Assembly: GCA_017546165.1 (NCBI GenBank)
Contig: JAFYXL010000011.1
Coordinates: 1 to 64,000 of the forward strand
Direction of reading: 5' to 3'
DNA: 64,000 bases
Source of the DNA: Clostridia bacterium
GTDB taxonomy: Bacteria; Bacillota; Clostridia; Monoglobales; Monoglobaceae
Shown here: positions 53,485-64,000 of the stretch, piece after piece
Numbering within the stretch: the first letter of the stretch is position 1
Layout of the letters: the number at the start of each line of letters is the position of its first letter
Position numbers and translations under genes: made by a program
The notes under the pieces: model-generated
Told to the model about the DNA's origin: nothing
The model's input: the letters and a program-made list of their open reading frames with translations, nothing else
The model's database searches: none

Positions 53485-54405
53485 ATGGCGGAAGCAAAGG
53501 CAAAAGTTAAAACAAAAAAGGGCCTTGGCAGGGGCCTGGGAGCGTTTTTTGACGATGTTGAAGCGGTTCCTGTGGTTCAGCCTGTAAAGGTGGCTGAGAC
53601 GAGCGAAGATGCCGCCGACCAAGGCGTTGTGAGACTTAAAATACGTGATATTGAGCCAAACCCCAATCAGCCAAGAAAGGTTTTTAATAAAGAAAAACTT
53701 CAGGCGCTGGCTGATTCCATAAGGGAACACGGCCTTATTCAGCCGGTGCTGGTGAAAAAAGAGTCCAATGGTATGCACTTAATTATCGCCGGTGAACGCC
53801 GCTGGAGAGCTGCAAAGCTTGCTGGACTCAAGGAAGTTCCTTGTATTTTGGGCGAATATTCTGAAAAAGAGGTTATGGAGATTGCCCTTATCGAAAACCT
53901 TCAACGCGAGGATCTTAACCCGATTGAAGAAGCAGAGGGCTATCAAAAGCTGATGGAAACCTTTTCTCTTACTCAGGAAGAGGTTGCAGAAAGAGTGGGC
54001 AAAAGCCGCAGCGCTGTGGCAAATTCTATGCGTCTTACAAATTTGTCGGACAAACTGAAGAAGATGGTTTCAAATGGCGATTTGACCCAAGGTCATGCAA
54101 GAGCGCTATTGCCATTGGAAAATGAATCGGACAGGCTCGCTCTTGCTGAAAAAATAATCAAAGAAGGCCTTAATGTTCGCCAGACCGAGAATGCAGTTTC
54201 TGCTATTCTAAAAGCGAAAGGCGAAAAGCCTGTTAAAAAATCTGTAGATAAAAATATTGAGAATTACTTCAAAAATCTTGCCGACGATTTATCATCCCGT
54301 CTAGGAACAAAGGTTTCAATCAAGTATGGCAAGAAACGAGGCAAAATTGAGATTGAATATTATAACAACTCAGATTTGGAAAATATTCTCAAAAAAATCA
54401 AATAG
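53485..54405 (+). CDS. parB: ParB/Spo0J partition protein
   Basis: ParB binds parS, clamps DNA using CTP and spreads to form the partition complex. The 306-residue protein has the N-terminal KKGLGRGLGAFF, the ParB/Srx domain (VVRLKIRDIEPNPNQPRKVF, HLIIAGERRWRAAKLAGLKEVPCI, ENLQREDLNPIEEAEGYQKL) and the helix-turn-helix FSLTQEEVAERVGKSRSAVANSMRL. GERRWRA is the nucleotide-binding motif. It has AAGGAG before the ATG. Confidence 0.97.
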   Translation: MAEAKAKVKTKKGLGRGLGAFFDDVEAVPVVQPVKVAETSEDAADQGVVRLKIRDIEPNPNQPRKVFNKEKLQALADSIREHGLIQPVLVKKESNGMHLIIAGERRWRAAKLAGLKEVPCILGEYSEKEVMEIALIENLQREDLNPIEEAEGYQKLMETFSLTQEEVAERVGKSRSAVANSMRLTNLSDKLKKMVSNGDLTQGHARALLPLENESDRLALAEKIIKEGLNVRQTENAVSAILKAKGEKPVKKSVDKNIENYFKNLADDLSSRLGTKVSIKYGKKRGKIEIEYYNNSDLENILKKIK

Positions 54406-54443
54406 TGTAAAATATTGTCAAAAAATCGACCTTCAAAACATAG

Positions 54444-54509
54444 CCTTAAAGCCAAGAAAACAAGTCGAGCAATGATAGACATCGAAAACGGGACAAAGCA
54501 GCTTTAAGG
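54444..54509. repeat. Short inverted repeat between parB and next gene
   Basis: CCTTAAAGC (54444-54452) and GCTTTAAGG (54501-54509) are perfect inverted arms 48 bp apart. No T-run follows, so its role is unclear. Confidence 0.4.
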
Positions 54510-54546
54510 GGCAAAAAATTGGCAAATAGACTAGAGGTGAAATTTT

Positions 54547-54957
54547 GTGAAGAAAAATTACAAAAAATTATATAGCTATGCAATAATTATGGTTGTTTGC
54601 GTTCTTGCCATAGTTTTGATAGCTTGTCTTTCGGAAAATCGGATTGAGGGATATCAAACCGAGTATGAGCACGCGTTAACTGTTAATCAAGAGCAGATTC
54701 AGTTGCTTGAAGAAGAAATTGCAAATTTGACAAAGGAAAATTATGAACTTAAAGAAAAACTTGAAGACAATATGAGTCTTGGTTCAGATTTAATAACAGG
54801 CCAGCAGGCTATGTCTGATATGAAGGATATATATGAACTTTATAAGTCGGGCAAAGTGGCGGAAGCCAAAAAACAATTTGGTAAAATTGAGCCAATCGGA
54901 TTTGATGATGCAGCGCTTATGTATTATGAAATTCTTTCAGATTTGCTCAAAAAATAA
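54547..54957 (+). CDS. Small membrane-anchored coiled-coil protein
   Basis: The 136-residue protein has a single N-terminal membrane helix (YAIIMVVCVLAIVLIACL), a coiled-coil of about 40 residues (QEQIQLLEEEIANLTKENYELKEKL) and a helical C-terminal part. It starts with GTG after GAGGTGA. It lies between parB and serS on the same strand. The heptad pattern suggests a division or envelope scaffold role, but I cannot name a family. Confidence 0.7.
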   Translation: MKKNYKKLYSYAIIMVVCVLAIVLIACLSENRIEGYQTEYEHALTVNQEQIQLLEEEIANLTKENYELKEKLEDNMSLGSDLITGQQAMSDMKDIYELYKSGKVAEAKKQFGKIEPIGFDDAALMYYEILSDLLKK

Positions 54958-55005
54958 ATTACAGCACACAAAAGCCAATATCTTGGCAGTTAGGAGATAA
55001 AGACA

Positions 55006-56286
55006 ATGATTGATATTAAGATTTTAAGAAACGAGCCTGAAAAATTGATTGAGGCACTTAAAAGAAGAAAGGAAGACAGAATTGACGTTGAGGGTCTTAT
55101 TGCCCTTGATACAAAGCGTCGCGAAGCTCTTTTTGAAGTTGAGCAGATGAAGAGCAAGCAGAACGAAGTATCAAAGCAAATCCCTGCCCTTAAAAAGGAA
55201 GGCAAGGATACAACCGAGATTTTTGCTGAAATGAAGGTTCTTTCAGAAAACATAAAGAAGTTTGATGAGGAAATCCGTTCAATTGACGAGAAGATTGATG
55301 CAATTATGTACACAATCCCCAATATTGCAAACCCAACTGTTCCCGAAGGTGATACAGACGAGGATAATATCGAGGTCAGACGTTATCTTGAACCTACAAA
55401 ATTTGATTTTGAGCCTAAAGCACACTGGGATTTGGGTGAGGATTTGGGTATTCTGGACGCTGCAACTGCGGCAAAAATCACAGGTACAAGATTTACTGTT
55501 TACAAGGGTGTTGGTGCTCAGCTTGAGAGAGCGGTTATCAACTTTTATCTTGACACACACACCGGTAAGAACGGATATACCGAAATATTTCCACCATTTA
55601 TGGTACACAGAAACAGTATGGTTGGCACAGGTCAGCTCCCTAAGTTTGAGGAAGACGCCTTCAAGGTTGCAAATACAGACTACTTCCTTGTTCCTACAGC
55701 TGAAGTGCCTGTTACAAATATGCATCGTGACGAGATTTTAGACGGATCAAAACTCCCTCTTAAATACTGCGCATATACAGCTTGTTTCCGTGCTGAGGCA
55801 GGCAGTGCCGGCAGAGATACAAGGGGCCTTATCCGTCAGCATCAGTTCAACAAGGTTGAGCTTGTTAAGTTTACAAAGCCTGAGGAATCATATGCTGAGC
55901 TTGAAAAGTTGGTTGCAGACGCTGAATCTGTACTCAAACTGCTTAATCTTCCGTACAGGGTGGTTAAAATCTGCATAGGTGATTTGGGCTTTACTGCAGC
56001 TATGAAGTATGATATTGAGGTATGGATGCCAAGCTACAACCGTTTTGTTGAGATTTCTTCCTGCTCAAACTTTGAGGACTTCCAGGCAAGACGTGCAAAT
56101 ATCAAATACAAAAATTCTGTTAAGGAAAAAGCACAGCTTGTCCATACTCTTAATGGTTCAGGCGTTGCAATCGGCAGAACTGTTGCTGCCATTCTGGAAA
56201 ATTACCAGAATGCAGACGGCTCTGTTACAGTGCCTGAGATTTTGAGACCTTATATGGGCGGAAAAGAAGTAATTTTGCCGGAATAA
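55006..56286 (+). CDS. serS: Serine-tRNA ligase
   Basis: SerS charges tRNA-Ser and tRNA-Sec. The 426-residue class II synthetase has the N-terminal tRNA-binding coiled coil (to about residue 105), motif 2 ([36 protein letters not shown]) and motif 3 ([21 protein letters not shown]). Length is normal. No T-box is visible in the short upstream gap. An intrinsic terminator follows. Confidence 0.98.
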   Translation: MIDIKILRNEPEKLIEALKRRKEDRIDVEGLIALDTKRREALFEVEQMKSKQNEVSKQIPALKKEGKDTTEIFAEMKVLSENIKKFDEEIRSIDEKIDAIMYTIPNIANPTVPEGDTDEDNIEVRRYLEPTKFDFEPKAHWDLGEDLGILDAATAAKITGTRFTVYKGVGAQLERAVINFYLDTHTGKNGYTEIFPPFMVHRNSMVGTGQLPKFEEDAFKVANTDYFLVPTAEVPVTNMHRDEILDGSKLPLKYCAYTACFRAEAGSAGRDTRGLIRQHQFNKVELVKFTKPEESYAELEKLVADAESVLKLLNLPYRVVKICIGDLGFTAAMKYDIEVWMPSYNRFVEISSCSNFEDFQARRANIKYKNSVKEKAQLVHTLNGSGVAIGRTVAAILENYQNADGSVTVPEILRPYMGGKEVILPE

Positions 56287-56303
56287 GAAAAATGAATAGC
56301 ACA

Positions 56304-56335
56304 AAAACCCCGCTAGATTAGTGGGGTTTTTGTTT
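56304..56335 (+). terminator. Terminator of serS
   Basis: AAAACCCC and GGGGTTTTT pair around CGCTAGATTAGT-type loop sequence, followed by T residues. Confidence 0.85.
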
Positions 56336-56422
56336 TTTGGGCTGCACGGAAGCGTTTGGAAGCAAAACGAACTCAAAAACCGGACAAAATACCCATTTGA
56401 AAAATAATTTACCTTAAAACTA

Positions 56423-56451
56423 TTGACAATTCAGGATAGAAGTGTTATATT
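56423..56451 (+). promoter_or_regulatory. Promoter of the hrcA operon
   Basis: TTGACA (56423-56428) and TATATT (56446-56451), 17 bp apart, ending 11 bp before the CIRCE element. Confidence 0.8.
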
Positions 56452-56462
56452 ATCAATAGTGA

Positions 56463-56489
56463 TTAGCACTCTCCTTTGCTGAGTGCTAA
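56463..56489. promoter_or_regulatory. CIRCE operator
   Basis: A perfect CIRCE element, TTAGCACTC (56463-56471), nine bases, GAGTGCTAA (56481-56489). It is bound by HrcA, the product of the first gene, and represses the heat-shock operon at low temperature. Confidence 0.98.
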
Positions 56490-56534
56490 CAAACCTAAAA
56501 TGTCGGTCACCAAAAACTGAGGAGGTGAACGCAA

Positions 56535-57602
56535 ATGGCATTAGATGACAGAAAAAAATTGATTATGCAGGCCATTGTTGAGGATTATATCAACACGGCA
56601 GAGCCTGTAGGGTCAAGAAGTATTTCAAAAAAGCCTGAGCTCAATCTCAGTGCGGCTACCATTCGCAATGAGATGGGGGATTTGGAGGAAATGGGACTGC
56701 TTGTTCAGCCGCATACTTCTGCGGGGCGTGTTCCTTCAACAAGCGGGTACAGACTTTATGTTGACTCTTTGATGGAAAAATATGAGATGACGGCGGCGGA
56801 GATTGCTGAAATCAAGCAGGCGGCCTGCAAAAAGACTCAGGAACTTGAAAAGATTGTTCGCGATGTTGCGGCTGCGTTCTCGTCACTTTCGGGGCTTCCG
56901 GTTATTGGTATGCTCCCCGGGACTGAGACAGGTGTTGTAAAAAACATCAAAGTGGTAAAAATTGATAACGACAAGGCTATGCTTATTGTTTCTGACAAGT
57001 CGGGGATTATAAAAAACAAGCTGTTAAATCTGCATCAGGATATTTCGGATGAATTTGCCGACCAGCTTTCCGAAATTCTCAACCAAAACCTTGCGGGGCT
57101 TACTATTTCAAAGATAAATCTTGCAAACATAATGGAAGTTCAGTCGGTTATCGGGAAGAATTTTGAGATTTTGGCATCGGTAATGGAGCTTGTTCACGAA
57201 GCCGTTATGGAAATTGACACCAAACAGATTTTTGTTGAAGGTCTTTCAAACATACTGCGCTTCCCTGAATACGGAAATGTTGAAAAAGTCAAGGAACTTT
57301 TTGATGCGGTTGAAAATCGTGAAAATTTGTCAAAGATAATTATGGAGGCTGTGCCGTCAGGGCAGGCCAAAGTTCTTATCGGCGAAGAGATACCTGTTCC
57401 TGAACTCAAACACAACAGTGTGGTGCTTGCACCATATAGGGTATCCGACCAGATAATGGGCGTGCTTGGGGTTCTTGGCCCTGCACGAATGGACTACTCC
57501 AAGGTTATTTCCGCACTTGAATTCTTTACAAAACAATTAAGCGATGTTTTGCGCAAAGACTTTGGCGAAAGACAGAAGCTTATAGGCAGAGGAGATGAAT
57601 AA
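56535..57602 (+). CDS. hrcA: Heat-inducible transcription repressor HrcA
   Basis: HrcA represses chaperone operons by binding CIRCE and is kept active by GroEL. The 355-residue protein has the winged-helix start (DDRKKLIMQAIVEDYINTAEPVGSRSISKKPELNLSAATIRNEMGDLEEMGLLVQPHTSAGRVPS) and the effector part with VLAPYRVSDQIMGVLGVLGPARMDYSKVISALEF. It begins the operon hrcA-grpE-dnaK-dnaJ-prmA and is autoregulated through the CIRCE just upstream. Confidence 0.97.
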   Translation: MALDDRKKLIMQAIVEDYINTAEPVGSRSISKKPELNLSAATIRNEMGDLEEMGLLVQPHTSAGRVPSTSGYRLYVDSLMEKYEMTAAEIAEIKQAACKKTQELEKIVRDVAAAFSSLSGLPVIGMLPGTETGVVKNIKVVKIDNDKAMLIVSDKSGIIKNKLLNLHQDISDEFADQLSEILNQNLAGLTISKINLANIMEVQSVIGKNFEILASVMELVHEAVMEIDTKQIFVEGLSNILRFPEYGNVEKVKELFDAVENRENLSKIIMEAVPSGQAKVLIGEEIPVPELKHNSVVLAPYRVSDQIMGVLGVLGPARMDYSKVISALEFFTKQLSDVLRKDFGERQKLIGRGDE

Positions 57603-57604
57603 AA

Positions 57605-58141
57605 ATGGAAACTGAAGAAAAGATAAACCAGACAGCAGAAGTTGAAGAAGAGGTGATTGAAAACGCAGAGGAAAGCGCAGCCGAAGAAGTGGCTGAACCT
57701 TCTGAAACCGAAAAGCTGCAGGCTGAAATTGATACATTAAAGGACAAAATGATGCGTCACGCGGCAGAGTTTGACAACTTCAAAAAACGTACCGCAAAAG
57801 AACGTGAAGAGCTTTACGTTCTGGCAGTTTGCGACACTGTTGAAAAGGTGTTGCCCGTAAAGGACAATCTTGAACGTGCCGTTGGGGCAGCAGAGGGTTC
57901 TGAAAACGGTATGCTTGAGGGCGTAACAATGATTTTAAAACAGCTTGATGATATTTTCGCAGCTCTCGGCGTTGAAAAAATCAAAACTGTTGGCGAGGAG
58001 TTTAATCCTGAACTTCACAATGCAGTTATGCACGAAGAATCTTCGGAATACGGTGAAAACACAGTGTCTGAGGAGCTTATGAGCGGGTTTACCTGTCGTG
58101 GCAAGGTGGTAAGACACGCAATGGTTAAGGTTGCAAATTAA
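57605..58141 (+). CDS. grpE: Nucleotide exchange factor GrpE
   Basis: GrpE releases ADP from DnaK and acts as a thermosensor. The 178-residue protein has an acidic N-terminus, a long helix (KLQAEIDTLKDKMMRHAAEFDNFKKRTAKEREELY) and the C-terminal beta domain (EEFNPELHNAVMHEESSEYGENTVSEELMSGFTCRGKVVRHAMVKV). It starts three bases after hrcA, using AGAGGAGATG, so the two are coupled. Confidence 0.97.
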   Translation: METEEKINQTAEVEEEVIENAEESAAEEVAEPSETEKLQAEIDTLKDKMMRHAAEFDNFKKRTAKEREELYVLAVCDTVEKVLPVKDNLERAVGAAEGSENGMLEGVTMILKQLDDIFAALGVEKIKTVGEEFNPELHNAVMHEESSEYGENTVSEELMSGFTCRGKVVRHAMVKVAN

Positions 58142-58170
58142 AGGGATGAAAGCTCGTTAAATCTTATGTG

Positions 58171-58277
58171 GTTTTAAACGGTAAATTTCCCGTCATACTG
58201 TGTTAAAATGCTCGCGAATACACAAAGTATTCACTCCGCTTTTGCCTTGACTGACAAAAAATTTACACATTTAAAAC
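58171..58277. repeat. Long palindrome, copy B
   Basis: Outer arms GTTTTAAA (58171-58178) and TTTAAAAC (58270-58277), next GTAAATTT and AAATTTAC, then GTCA and TGAC, and a central hairpin GAATAC-ACAAA-GTATTC (58216-58232). Its design and ACAAA loop match copy A at 20604-20733. It lies between grpE and dnaK. The rest of the grpE-dnaK gap (58278-58417) shows no clear gene. Confidence 0.78.
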
Positions 58278-58411
58278 TCTTTGCCCCCATAGACGGGGCA
58301 CATAATCTTTAACTCACTTACATCCAACAAAGAATATAACAACATATTCAGAGTAGGAGCGGAGGTTCAAATCCGCTTGCAAATATATTTAAACAGAAAA
58401 AAGAAAGGTGA

Positions 58412-60263
<1,852 letters not shown>

Positions 60264-60265
<2 letters not shown>

Positions 60266-60385
60266 AAGAGTGTAATAAATTGCGCAGACCGTACTTCGTG
60301 CTGCGTCCAAACTACACCACTCGCTGTACATCAAGTACAGCTTCCGGTTAGGTTTGGTCACTCTGCATCAATTTCTTAACACTTT
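60264..60385. repeat. Long palindrome, copy C
   Basis: Outer arms AAAAGAGTGT and AACACTTTT, next AAATTGCGCAGA and TCTGCATCAATTT, then CCAAACTACACC and GGTTAGGTTTGG, and a central hairpin CTGTAC-ATCAA-GTACAG (60324-60340). The primary sequence differs from copies A and B, but the nested design is alike. It lies just after dnaK. Confidence 0.65.
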
Positions 60386-60420
60386 TGATGTGGGGGAAAG
60401 TGTGTACAAATAAAACTTTT

Positions 60421-60495
60421 ACGGGGCGATGTGGGTATCGCCCCCTACAATATTTATTGGTTATTTCAGTAGGGGACGATGACCGCATCGTCCTG
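60421..60495. repeat. Pair of inverted REP-like palindromes, copies 4 and 5
   Basis: The first (60421-60448) has GGGGCGAT/ATCGCCCC and ends CCCCTAC; the second (60469-60495) begins GTAGGGG with GGACGATG/CATCGTCC. They face each other across 20 bp, a REPIN-like pair, and end six bases before the first in-frame ATG of dnaJ. Confidence 0.8.
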
Positions 60496-60515
60496 AACAA
60501 ATGAAGGTGACAGTT

Positions 60516-61661
60516 TTGGCAGAAAAAAGAGATTATTATGAAGTGCTGGGCGTTGACAAAAGCGCATCAGCAGATGAAATAAAAAAAGCATACAGACGCT
60601 TAGCTAAAAAATACCATCCTGACCTTAACCCCGGTGACAAAGCAAAGGTCGCCGAGGAAAAGTTCAAGGAAGCCTCTGAAGCTTATGAAGTCCTGAGCGA
60701 TGCTGAAAAAAAGCAGCGCTATGACCAGTTTGGTCATGCAGGGGTTGACCCACAGGCAGGCGGCGGATATGGTGATTTTGGCGGCGGATTTGGCGGGTTT
60801 GAGGATATCTTCAGCAGCTTTTTCGGCGGTGGTTTTGGCGGCGGTCAATCAAGACGCAACCCAAATGCCCCTCAGCGTGGCCGTGACCTTAAATATGCAA
60901 TTGAATTGACCTTTGAGCAGGCCTGCTTTGGCTGTGAGATTGAACTCAATGTAAACCGTACAGAACGTTGTGATTCCTGCAACGGCAGTGGTGCTGAAAA
61001 AGGAACTTCTGCCACAACTTGTAGCGTGTGCCACGGTACAGGCCAGGTTACAACTGTGCAGAGAACAGCTTTTGGCAACTTCCAGAGCACAAGGCCCTGT
61101 AGTTCTTGTGGTGGCACAGGAAAGGTTATACAAAGCCCTTGCAAAAGTTGTCGGGGCGAGGGAACTGTTCGCAAAAGCCGCAAGGTAAAGGTTAAAGTTC
61201 CTGCAGGTATTGACAATGACCAGATTATCTCGGTAAGCGGTCAGGCTGATGCAGGCAAAAACGGCGGTCCGGCAGGGGATCTTTTGGTTGTTACCCGTGT
61301 TAAACGGCATAAGCTTTTCACACGTCAGGGCTACGATATTATGTGTGATTTCCCTATTACTTTCGTGGAGGCAACATTGGGGGCAGAAATCAAGGTTCCC
61401 ACAATTGACGGCGAAGTAACCTACAACATTCCTGAGGGCACACAAACAGGAACAGTGTTCCGCTTAAAAGGCAAGGGAGTGCCCAAGCTTCACGGAAATG
61501 GCACAAGGGGCGATCAGTATGTAAAAATCAAGGTTGAAATACCCAAAAACCTTTCCGAAAAGCAAAAGGACATACTCCGTCAGTTTGCAGACAATGTTGA
61601 GCCTGCAAAATATAAGGAACGAAAGAATTTTTTTGACAAAGTAAAAGAGTTCTTGAAATAG
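60516..61661 (+). CDS. dnaJ: Co-chaperone DnaJ (Hsp40)
   Basis: DnaJ stimulates DnaK ATPase and delivers substrates. The 381-residue protein has the J domain with HPD ([11 protein letters not shown]), a Gly/Phe-rich region, four zinc-binding CxxCxGxG repeats ([32 protein letters not shown]) and a C-terminal substrate domain. I chose the TTG start at 60516, giving the standard beginning [12 protein letters not shown], because AAGGTGA lies just ahead. The ATG at 60501 would put the start next to the REP-like pair and use that site as coding sequence. Confidence 0.96.
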   Translation: MAEKRDYYEVLGVDKSASADEIKKAYRRLAKKYHPDLNPGDKAKVAEEKFKEASEAYEVLSDAEKKQRYDQFGHAGVDPQAGGGYGDFGGGFGGFEDIFSSFFGGGFGGGQSRRNPNAPQRGRDLKYAIELTFEQACFGCEIELNVNRTERCDSCNGSGAEKGTSATTCSVCHGTGQVTTVQRTAFGNFQSTRPCSSCGGTGKVIQSPCKSCRGEGTVRKSRKVKVKVPAGIDNDQIISVSGQADAGKNGGPAGDLLVVTRVKRHKLFTRQGYDIMCDFPITFVEATLGAEIKVPTIDGEVTYNIPEGTQTGTVFRLKGKGVPKLHGNGTRGDQYVKIKVEIPKNLSEKQKDILRQFADNVEPAKYKERKNFFDKVKEFLK

Positions 61662-61726
61662 AATAAGGGCGATAGCTATCGCCCTTATTTGAACTTTGGG
61701 AAAGATTTATCTATAGGAGAAATGAT

Positions 61727-62686
61727 ATGAATTGGATAGAAGTTAAAATCACAACCGCAACTGAAAACCTTGACAATGTCAGTGACGCACTTTATGCCAT
61801 TGATGTGACGGAATTTGTAATCAGCGACAAGGAAGATTTTAAGGAATTTCTTGAAAACAACCGAAAGTATTGGGATTATGTTGACGAAACTCTTGAAGAG
61901 CTGAAGACTGCAGACAGTTGCATTACGGTTTATTTGTCAGATGACCCCGAGGGAAAGGCTAACCTTGAAAAAATAAAGGCAGCAATAGAAGAACTCAAAA
62001 ACAAAGGCATTCAAAACCTTGCATTACATACAGCTGATGTGAAAGACGAAGATTGGTCCGAAAACTGGAAGCAGTACTATAAGCCAATTGAGGTGGGCAA
62101 AAAGGTTGTTATTGTCCCCGAATGGGAAAGCGTTCCTGATACCGACAGGGTCAAATTTATTATAAATCCCGGATGTAGTTTTGGCACAGGCTCCCACGAA
62201 AGTACACGGATGTGCATCGAGGAAATGGAAAAGTATTTGAGTCGGGGCGACGAAATACTGGATCTTGGTTGCGGCTCAGGTATTCTTTCTGTGATAGGAC
62301 TTCTTATCGGTGCCAAAGAAGCCACTGCGGTTGATATTGACCCTATGGCGGTTGAAACAGCCTACTCAAATCTCAAACTCAACGACCTGCCTCAAAGTAT
62401 TTACCACGGCTATGCCGGAGACGTTACATCCGATAATGAGCTCAGGGCAAAACTCGCAGCAAAGAAGTGTGACATTGTTCTTGCCAATATTGTTGCAGAT
62501 GTAATAATCAGTCTGTCAGGGTATGTAAAGGAATTTATGAAAGACACCGGTGTATTTATATGCTCCGGCATCATAATTGAGCGCAAAGATGAGGTAAGGC
62601 TAGCTCTTGAAAATGCGGGACTTGAGATAATTGAAGAACGCACTATGGGTGAATGGGCAGCATATACCGCAAAATTAAAAGGATAA
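61727..62686 (+). CDS. prmA: Ribosomal protein L11 methyltransferase
   Basis: PrmA trimethylates ribosomal protein L11 using SAM. The 319-residue protein starts MNWIEVKITTATENLDNVSDALYAI and has WSENWKQYYKPIEVG, NPGCSFGTGSHESTRMCIEEME, the SAM motif ILDLGCGSGILSVIG and DIVLANIVADVIISL. prmA often follows dnaJ in Firmicutes. AGGAG precedes the ATG, and a short hairpin (61665-61690, GGGCGATA-GC-TATCGCCC) lies between dnaJ and prmA. Confidence 0.96.
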   Translation: MNWIEVKITTATENLDNVSDALYAIDVTEFVISDKEDFKEFLENNRKYWDYVDETLEELKTADSCITVYLSDDPEGKANLEKIKAAIEELKNKGIQNLALHTADVKDEDWSENWKQYYKPIEVGKKVVIVPEWESVPDTDRVKFIINPGCSFGTGSHESTRMCIEEMEKYLSRGDEILDLGCGSGILSVIGLLIGAKEATAVDIDPMAVETAYSNLKLNDLPQSIYHGYAGDVTSDNELRAKLAAKKCDIVLANIVADVIISLSGYVKEFMKDTGVFICSGIIIERKDEVRLALENAGLEIIEERTMGEWAAYTAKLKG

Positions 62687-62703
62687 TAAAAAGTTAAATA
62701 CAA

Positions 62704-62977
62704 AAAAGGCAGAACAAAAGGCGTCTTCACACAGGGATAAACCAACTTGAAACTTTGTATTTTGGTACCGTACTGCGGAAAAAGCCTCGCCAATCCATAC
62801 AGGATTGGCTGCGGTTTTTACTTGTCCGCCACCCAAAATACTGCGTTTCAAGCGACAAAACGGTTTGGATAAATAAAGAAAGACCTTGCAATACAATGTG
62901 TTGCAAGGTCTTTTGATTATATTGTGAAATCCAAATTGATTTCTCCCTATGTGAAGACGCCTTTTGTTTTGCCTTTT
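62704..62977. repeat. Large inverted-repeat element with two inner hairpins
   Basis: Arms of 33 bp (62704-62736 and 62945-62977) match at 31 positions. Inside are a long nested hairpin (62746-62852) with a central GCCAATCC/GGATTGGC stem, and a second hairpin AAAGACCTTGCAA/TTGCAAGGTCTTT (62879-62913). Together they fold into a three-way junction. No gene is inside. It lies between converging prmA and yebC. Confidence 0.8.
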
Positions 62978-62982
62978 AATTA

Positions 62983-63732
62983 CTATTCTTCTTCCTCATC
63001 GCCCTCAGGCATATCCCAGGTGTGGTAAACGTTCTGGACATCGTCGTTATCTTCAAGCATTTCAATGAGCTTGTTTAAGTTCTTAACAGCGTCGGGGTCT
63101 GTTACCTCGGTGAGGGTTTGCGGAATGTAGCTGATTTCTGCCTGCTCAAACTCATAGCCCTTTGCCTCCAATGCCTCACGGACACGGCTGAAGTCTTCAG
63201 GAGAAGATGTTACTTCAAAACATTCATCTTCTGCGGCAAAGTCCTCAGCGCCTGCATCAAGAGCATCCATCATAAGGGTGTCCTCGTCTATGCCGTTTGC
63301 CTTTGCAATTACAAGCTGACCCTTGCGGTCAAACATAAAACCAACGCTTCCGGTCTGACCAAGGTTGCCGCCGTATTTGTCAAAGTAATGTCTAAGGTCC
63401 CCTGCGGTACGGTTTTTGTTATCACTTAAGGTTTCAACCATAAATGCAACACCGCTTGGACCGTAGCCTTCATATACAAGCTCAAAGTATTCCTTTGCGC
63501 TGTCCTCGCCTGCTGCCTTTTTGATACTTCTTTGGATGGTATCGTTTGGCATATTGTTTGCCTTTGCCTTGGCAATAGCATCACGGAGTTTTGAGTTGCT
63601 GTCCGGGTCCGGACCGCCCTCCTTAACTGCAACTACCAGTTCTCTGCCTATTTTGGTAAAAAGCTTGCCTCTCTTGGCATCAAGTGCACCTTTTTTTCTC
63701 TTTATGGTTGCCCATTTGGAATGTCCTGACAT
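62983..63732 (-). CDS. YebC/PmpR-family protein
   Basis: The 249-residue protein has the family hallmark start [72 protein letters not shown], then [18 protein letters not shown] and the acidic C-terminus. Members have been described as transcription regulators and, more recently, as ribosome-associated factors easing stalls at prolines. GGAGGAG lies before the ATG. It comes 50 bp after an SPFH-domain gene on the same strand. Confidence 0.95.
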   Translation of the reverse strand: MSGHSKWATIKRKKGALDAKRGKLFTKIGRELVVAVKEGGPDPDSNSKLRDAIAKAKANNMPNDTIQRSIKKAAGEDSAKEYFELVYEGYGPSGVAFMVETLSDNKNRTAGDLRHYFDKYGGNLGQTGSVGFMFDRKGQLVIAKANGIDEDTLMMDALDAGAEDFAAEDECFEVTSSPEDFSRVREALEAKGYEFEQAEISYIPQTLTEVTDPDAVKNLNKLIEMLEDNDDVQNVYHTWDMPEGDEEEE

Positions 63733-63782
63733 AATTTCTCCTCCACATTGTCTTTTGTCTAAAAATTCTCTTAATCAGGCGG

Positions 63783-64000
63783 TTATTTGCCTTCTCCTAT
63801 AATTTCCTTAAGGCCTGCAGCAAGACCCGCAACACCCTGAATTTCTGACGGAATAATAATTTTTGTGGCCTTGCCGTCAGCAGCCTTTTCAAAAGCTTCA
63901 AGACTTTTGATAGTAAGAACCGCACTGCTTGGTGCAGATTCATTAAGCATTTTTATACCGTTTGCTGTTGCTTCCTGGAGGCTGAGTATTGCCTGTGCTT
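63783..64000 (-). CDS. SPFH/band-7 protein, C-terminal part
   Basis: Only the last 72 or so residues are in the window; the gene continues past 64000. The readable end (AILSLQEATANGIKMLNESAPSSAVLTIKSLEAFEKAADGKATKIIIPSEIQGVAGL) matches the C-terminus of stomatin/prohibitin-like (QmcA/slipin) membrane proteins. Such proteins organise membrane microdomains and often work with FtsH or NfeD proteases. The stop codon TAA is at 63783-63785. Confidence 0.85.
   Translation of the reverse strand, partial: AQAILSLQEATANGIKMLNESAPSSAVLTIKSLEAFEKAADGKATKIIIPSEIQGVAGLAAGLKEIIGEGK

Noticed and set aside
54958-55005. T-box or other leader for serS
   Set aside because: The gap is only 48 bp and holds no T-box core or stem.
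60849-61445. 198-codon open frame opposite dnaJ
   Set aside because: It is antisense to the zinc-finger region of dnaJ; its cysteine-rich look comes from the complementary repeats.

Overview
The window looks like chromosome from a low-GC, Gram-positive, anaerobic, spore-forming Clostridia. Signs are SpmA/SpmB, S-layer homology and 'stalk' surface proteins, PPi-dependent phosphofructokinase, a clostridial-type ferredoxin, AAGGAGG-type ribosome sites, T-box leaders, a CIRCE element and Spo0J-type parS sites. It is origin-proximal: dnaN-recF-remB-gyrB, rsmG and parA/parB with two parS sites are all present, but dnaA is not. No rRNA, CRISPR array or prophage was seen.

Layout. 1-5.5 kb: a repeat/hairpin region, a WalJ-type hydrolase, murA, an IMPACT-family gene, spmAB, tRNA-Thr, tRNA-Tyr, HPr, tRNA-Ser. 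5.6-7.4 kb: an accessory block with a secreted stalk/NPCBM protein facing a ribbon-helix-helix gene coupled to a REP-associated (RAYT) transposase. 7.4-9.8 kb: an operon of SLH protein, HprK-like P-loop protein, PqqD-like protein and an S26/SipW-like peptidase. 10-15.6 kb: asnA, an O-acetylhomoserine sulfhydrylase gene, a DUF4830-type gene, a pseudouridine synthase, pyridoxamine kinase, rsmG and a short ferredoxin. 15.6-16.1 kb: an AT-rich origin-like gap. 16.1-22.1 kb: dnaN, recF, remB, gyrB, thyA, folA. 22.3-30.2 kb: a Wzt-type ATPase, two paralogous double glycosyltransferases and a sensor kinase. 30.4-42.6 kb: an acyl-CoA-ligase island. 42.8-48.7 kb: tmRNA, smpB, queT, an SDR gene, PPi-PFK, a phosphatase, rsmE and an unknown membrane protein. 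48.9-54.4 kb: tex, a MATE exporter, parS, parA, parB. 54.5-62.7 kb: a small membrane protein, serS, then hrcA-grpE-dnaK-dnaJ-prmA. 62.7-64 kb: a large inverted-repeat element, yebC and the end of an SPFH gene.

The most interesting part is the island at 30.4-42.6 kb. Three acyl-CoA ligase transcription units each start with their own T-box leader. By eye the specifier codons are TTC (Phe) for a phenylacetate-CoA ligase plus ACT protein, probably ATC (Ile) for an XRE-cupin-ligase fusion, and CTC (Leu) for a degenerate LeuA paralogue plus a TIM-barrel-ligase fusion. A MaoC protein, a sodium:solute symporter and a LysR regulator lie among them. This suggests a starvation-induced route that takes up phenylacetate and branched short-chain acids, activates them to CoA esters and feeds reductive carboxylation to Phe, Ile and Leu. 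The 2-oxoacid:ferredoxin oxidoreductase this needs is not in the window, so the pathway is an inference.

The second theme is structured intergenic DNA: RAYT-linked REP-like palindromes (two of them inside the transposase gene), three long palindromes with the same architecture near gyrB and dnaK, and several multi-hairpin elements. Product names come from reading translated motifs. Starts were moved to the codon best served by a ribosome-binding site where this could be seen.
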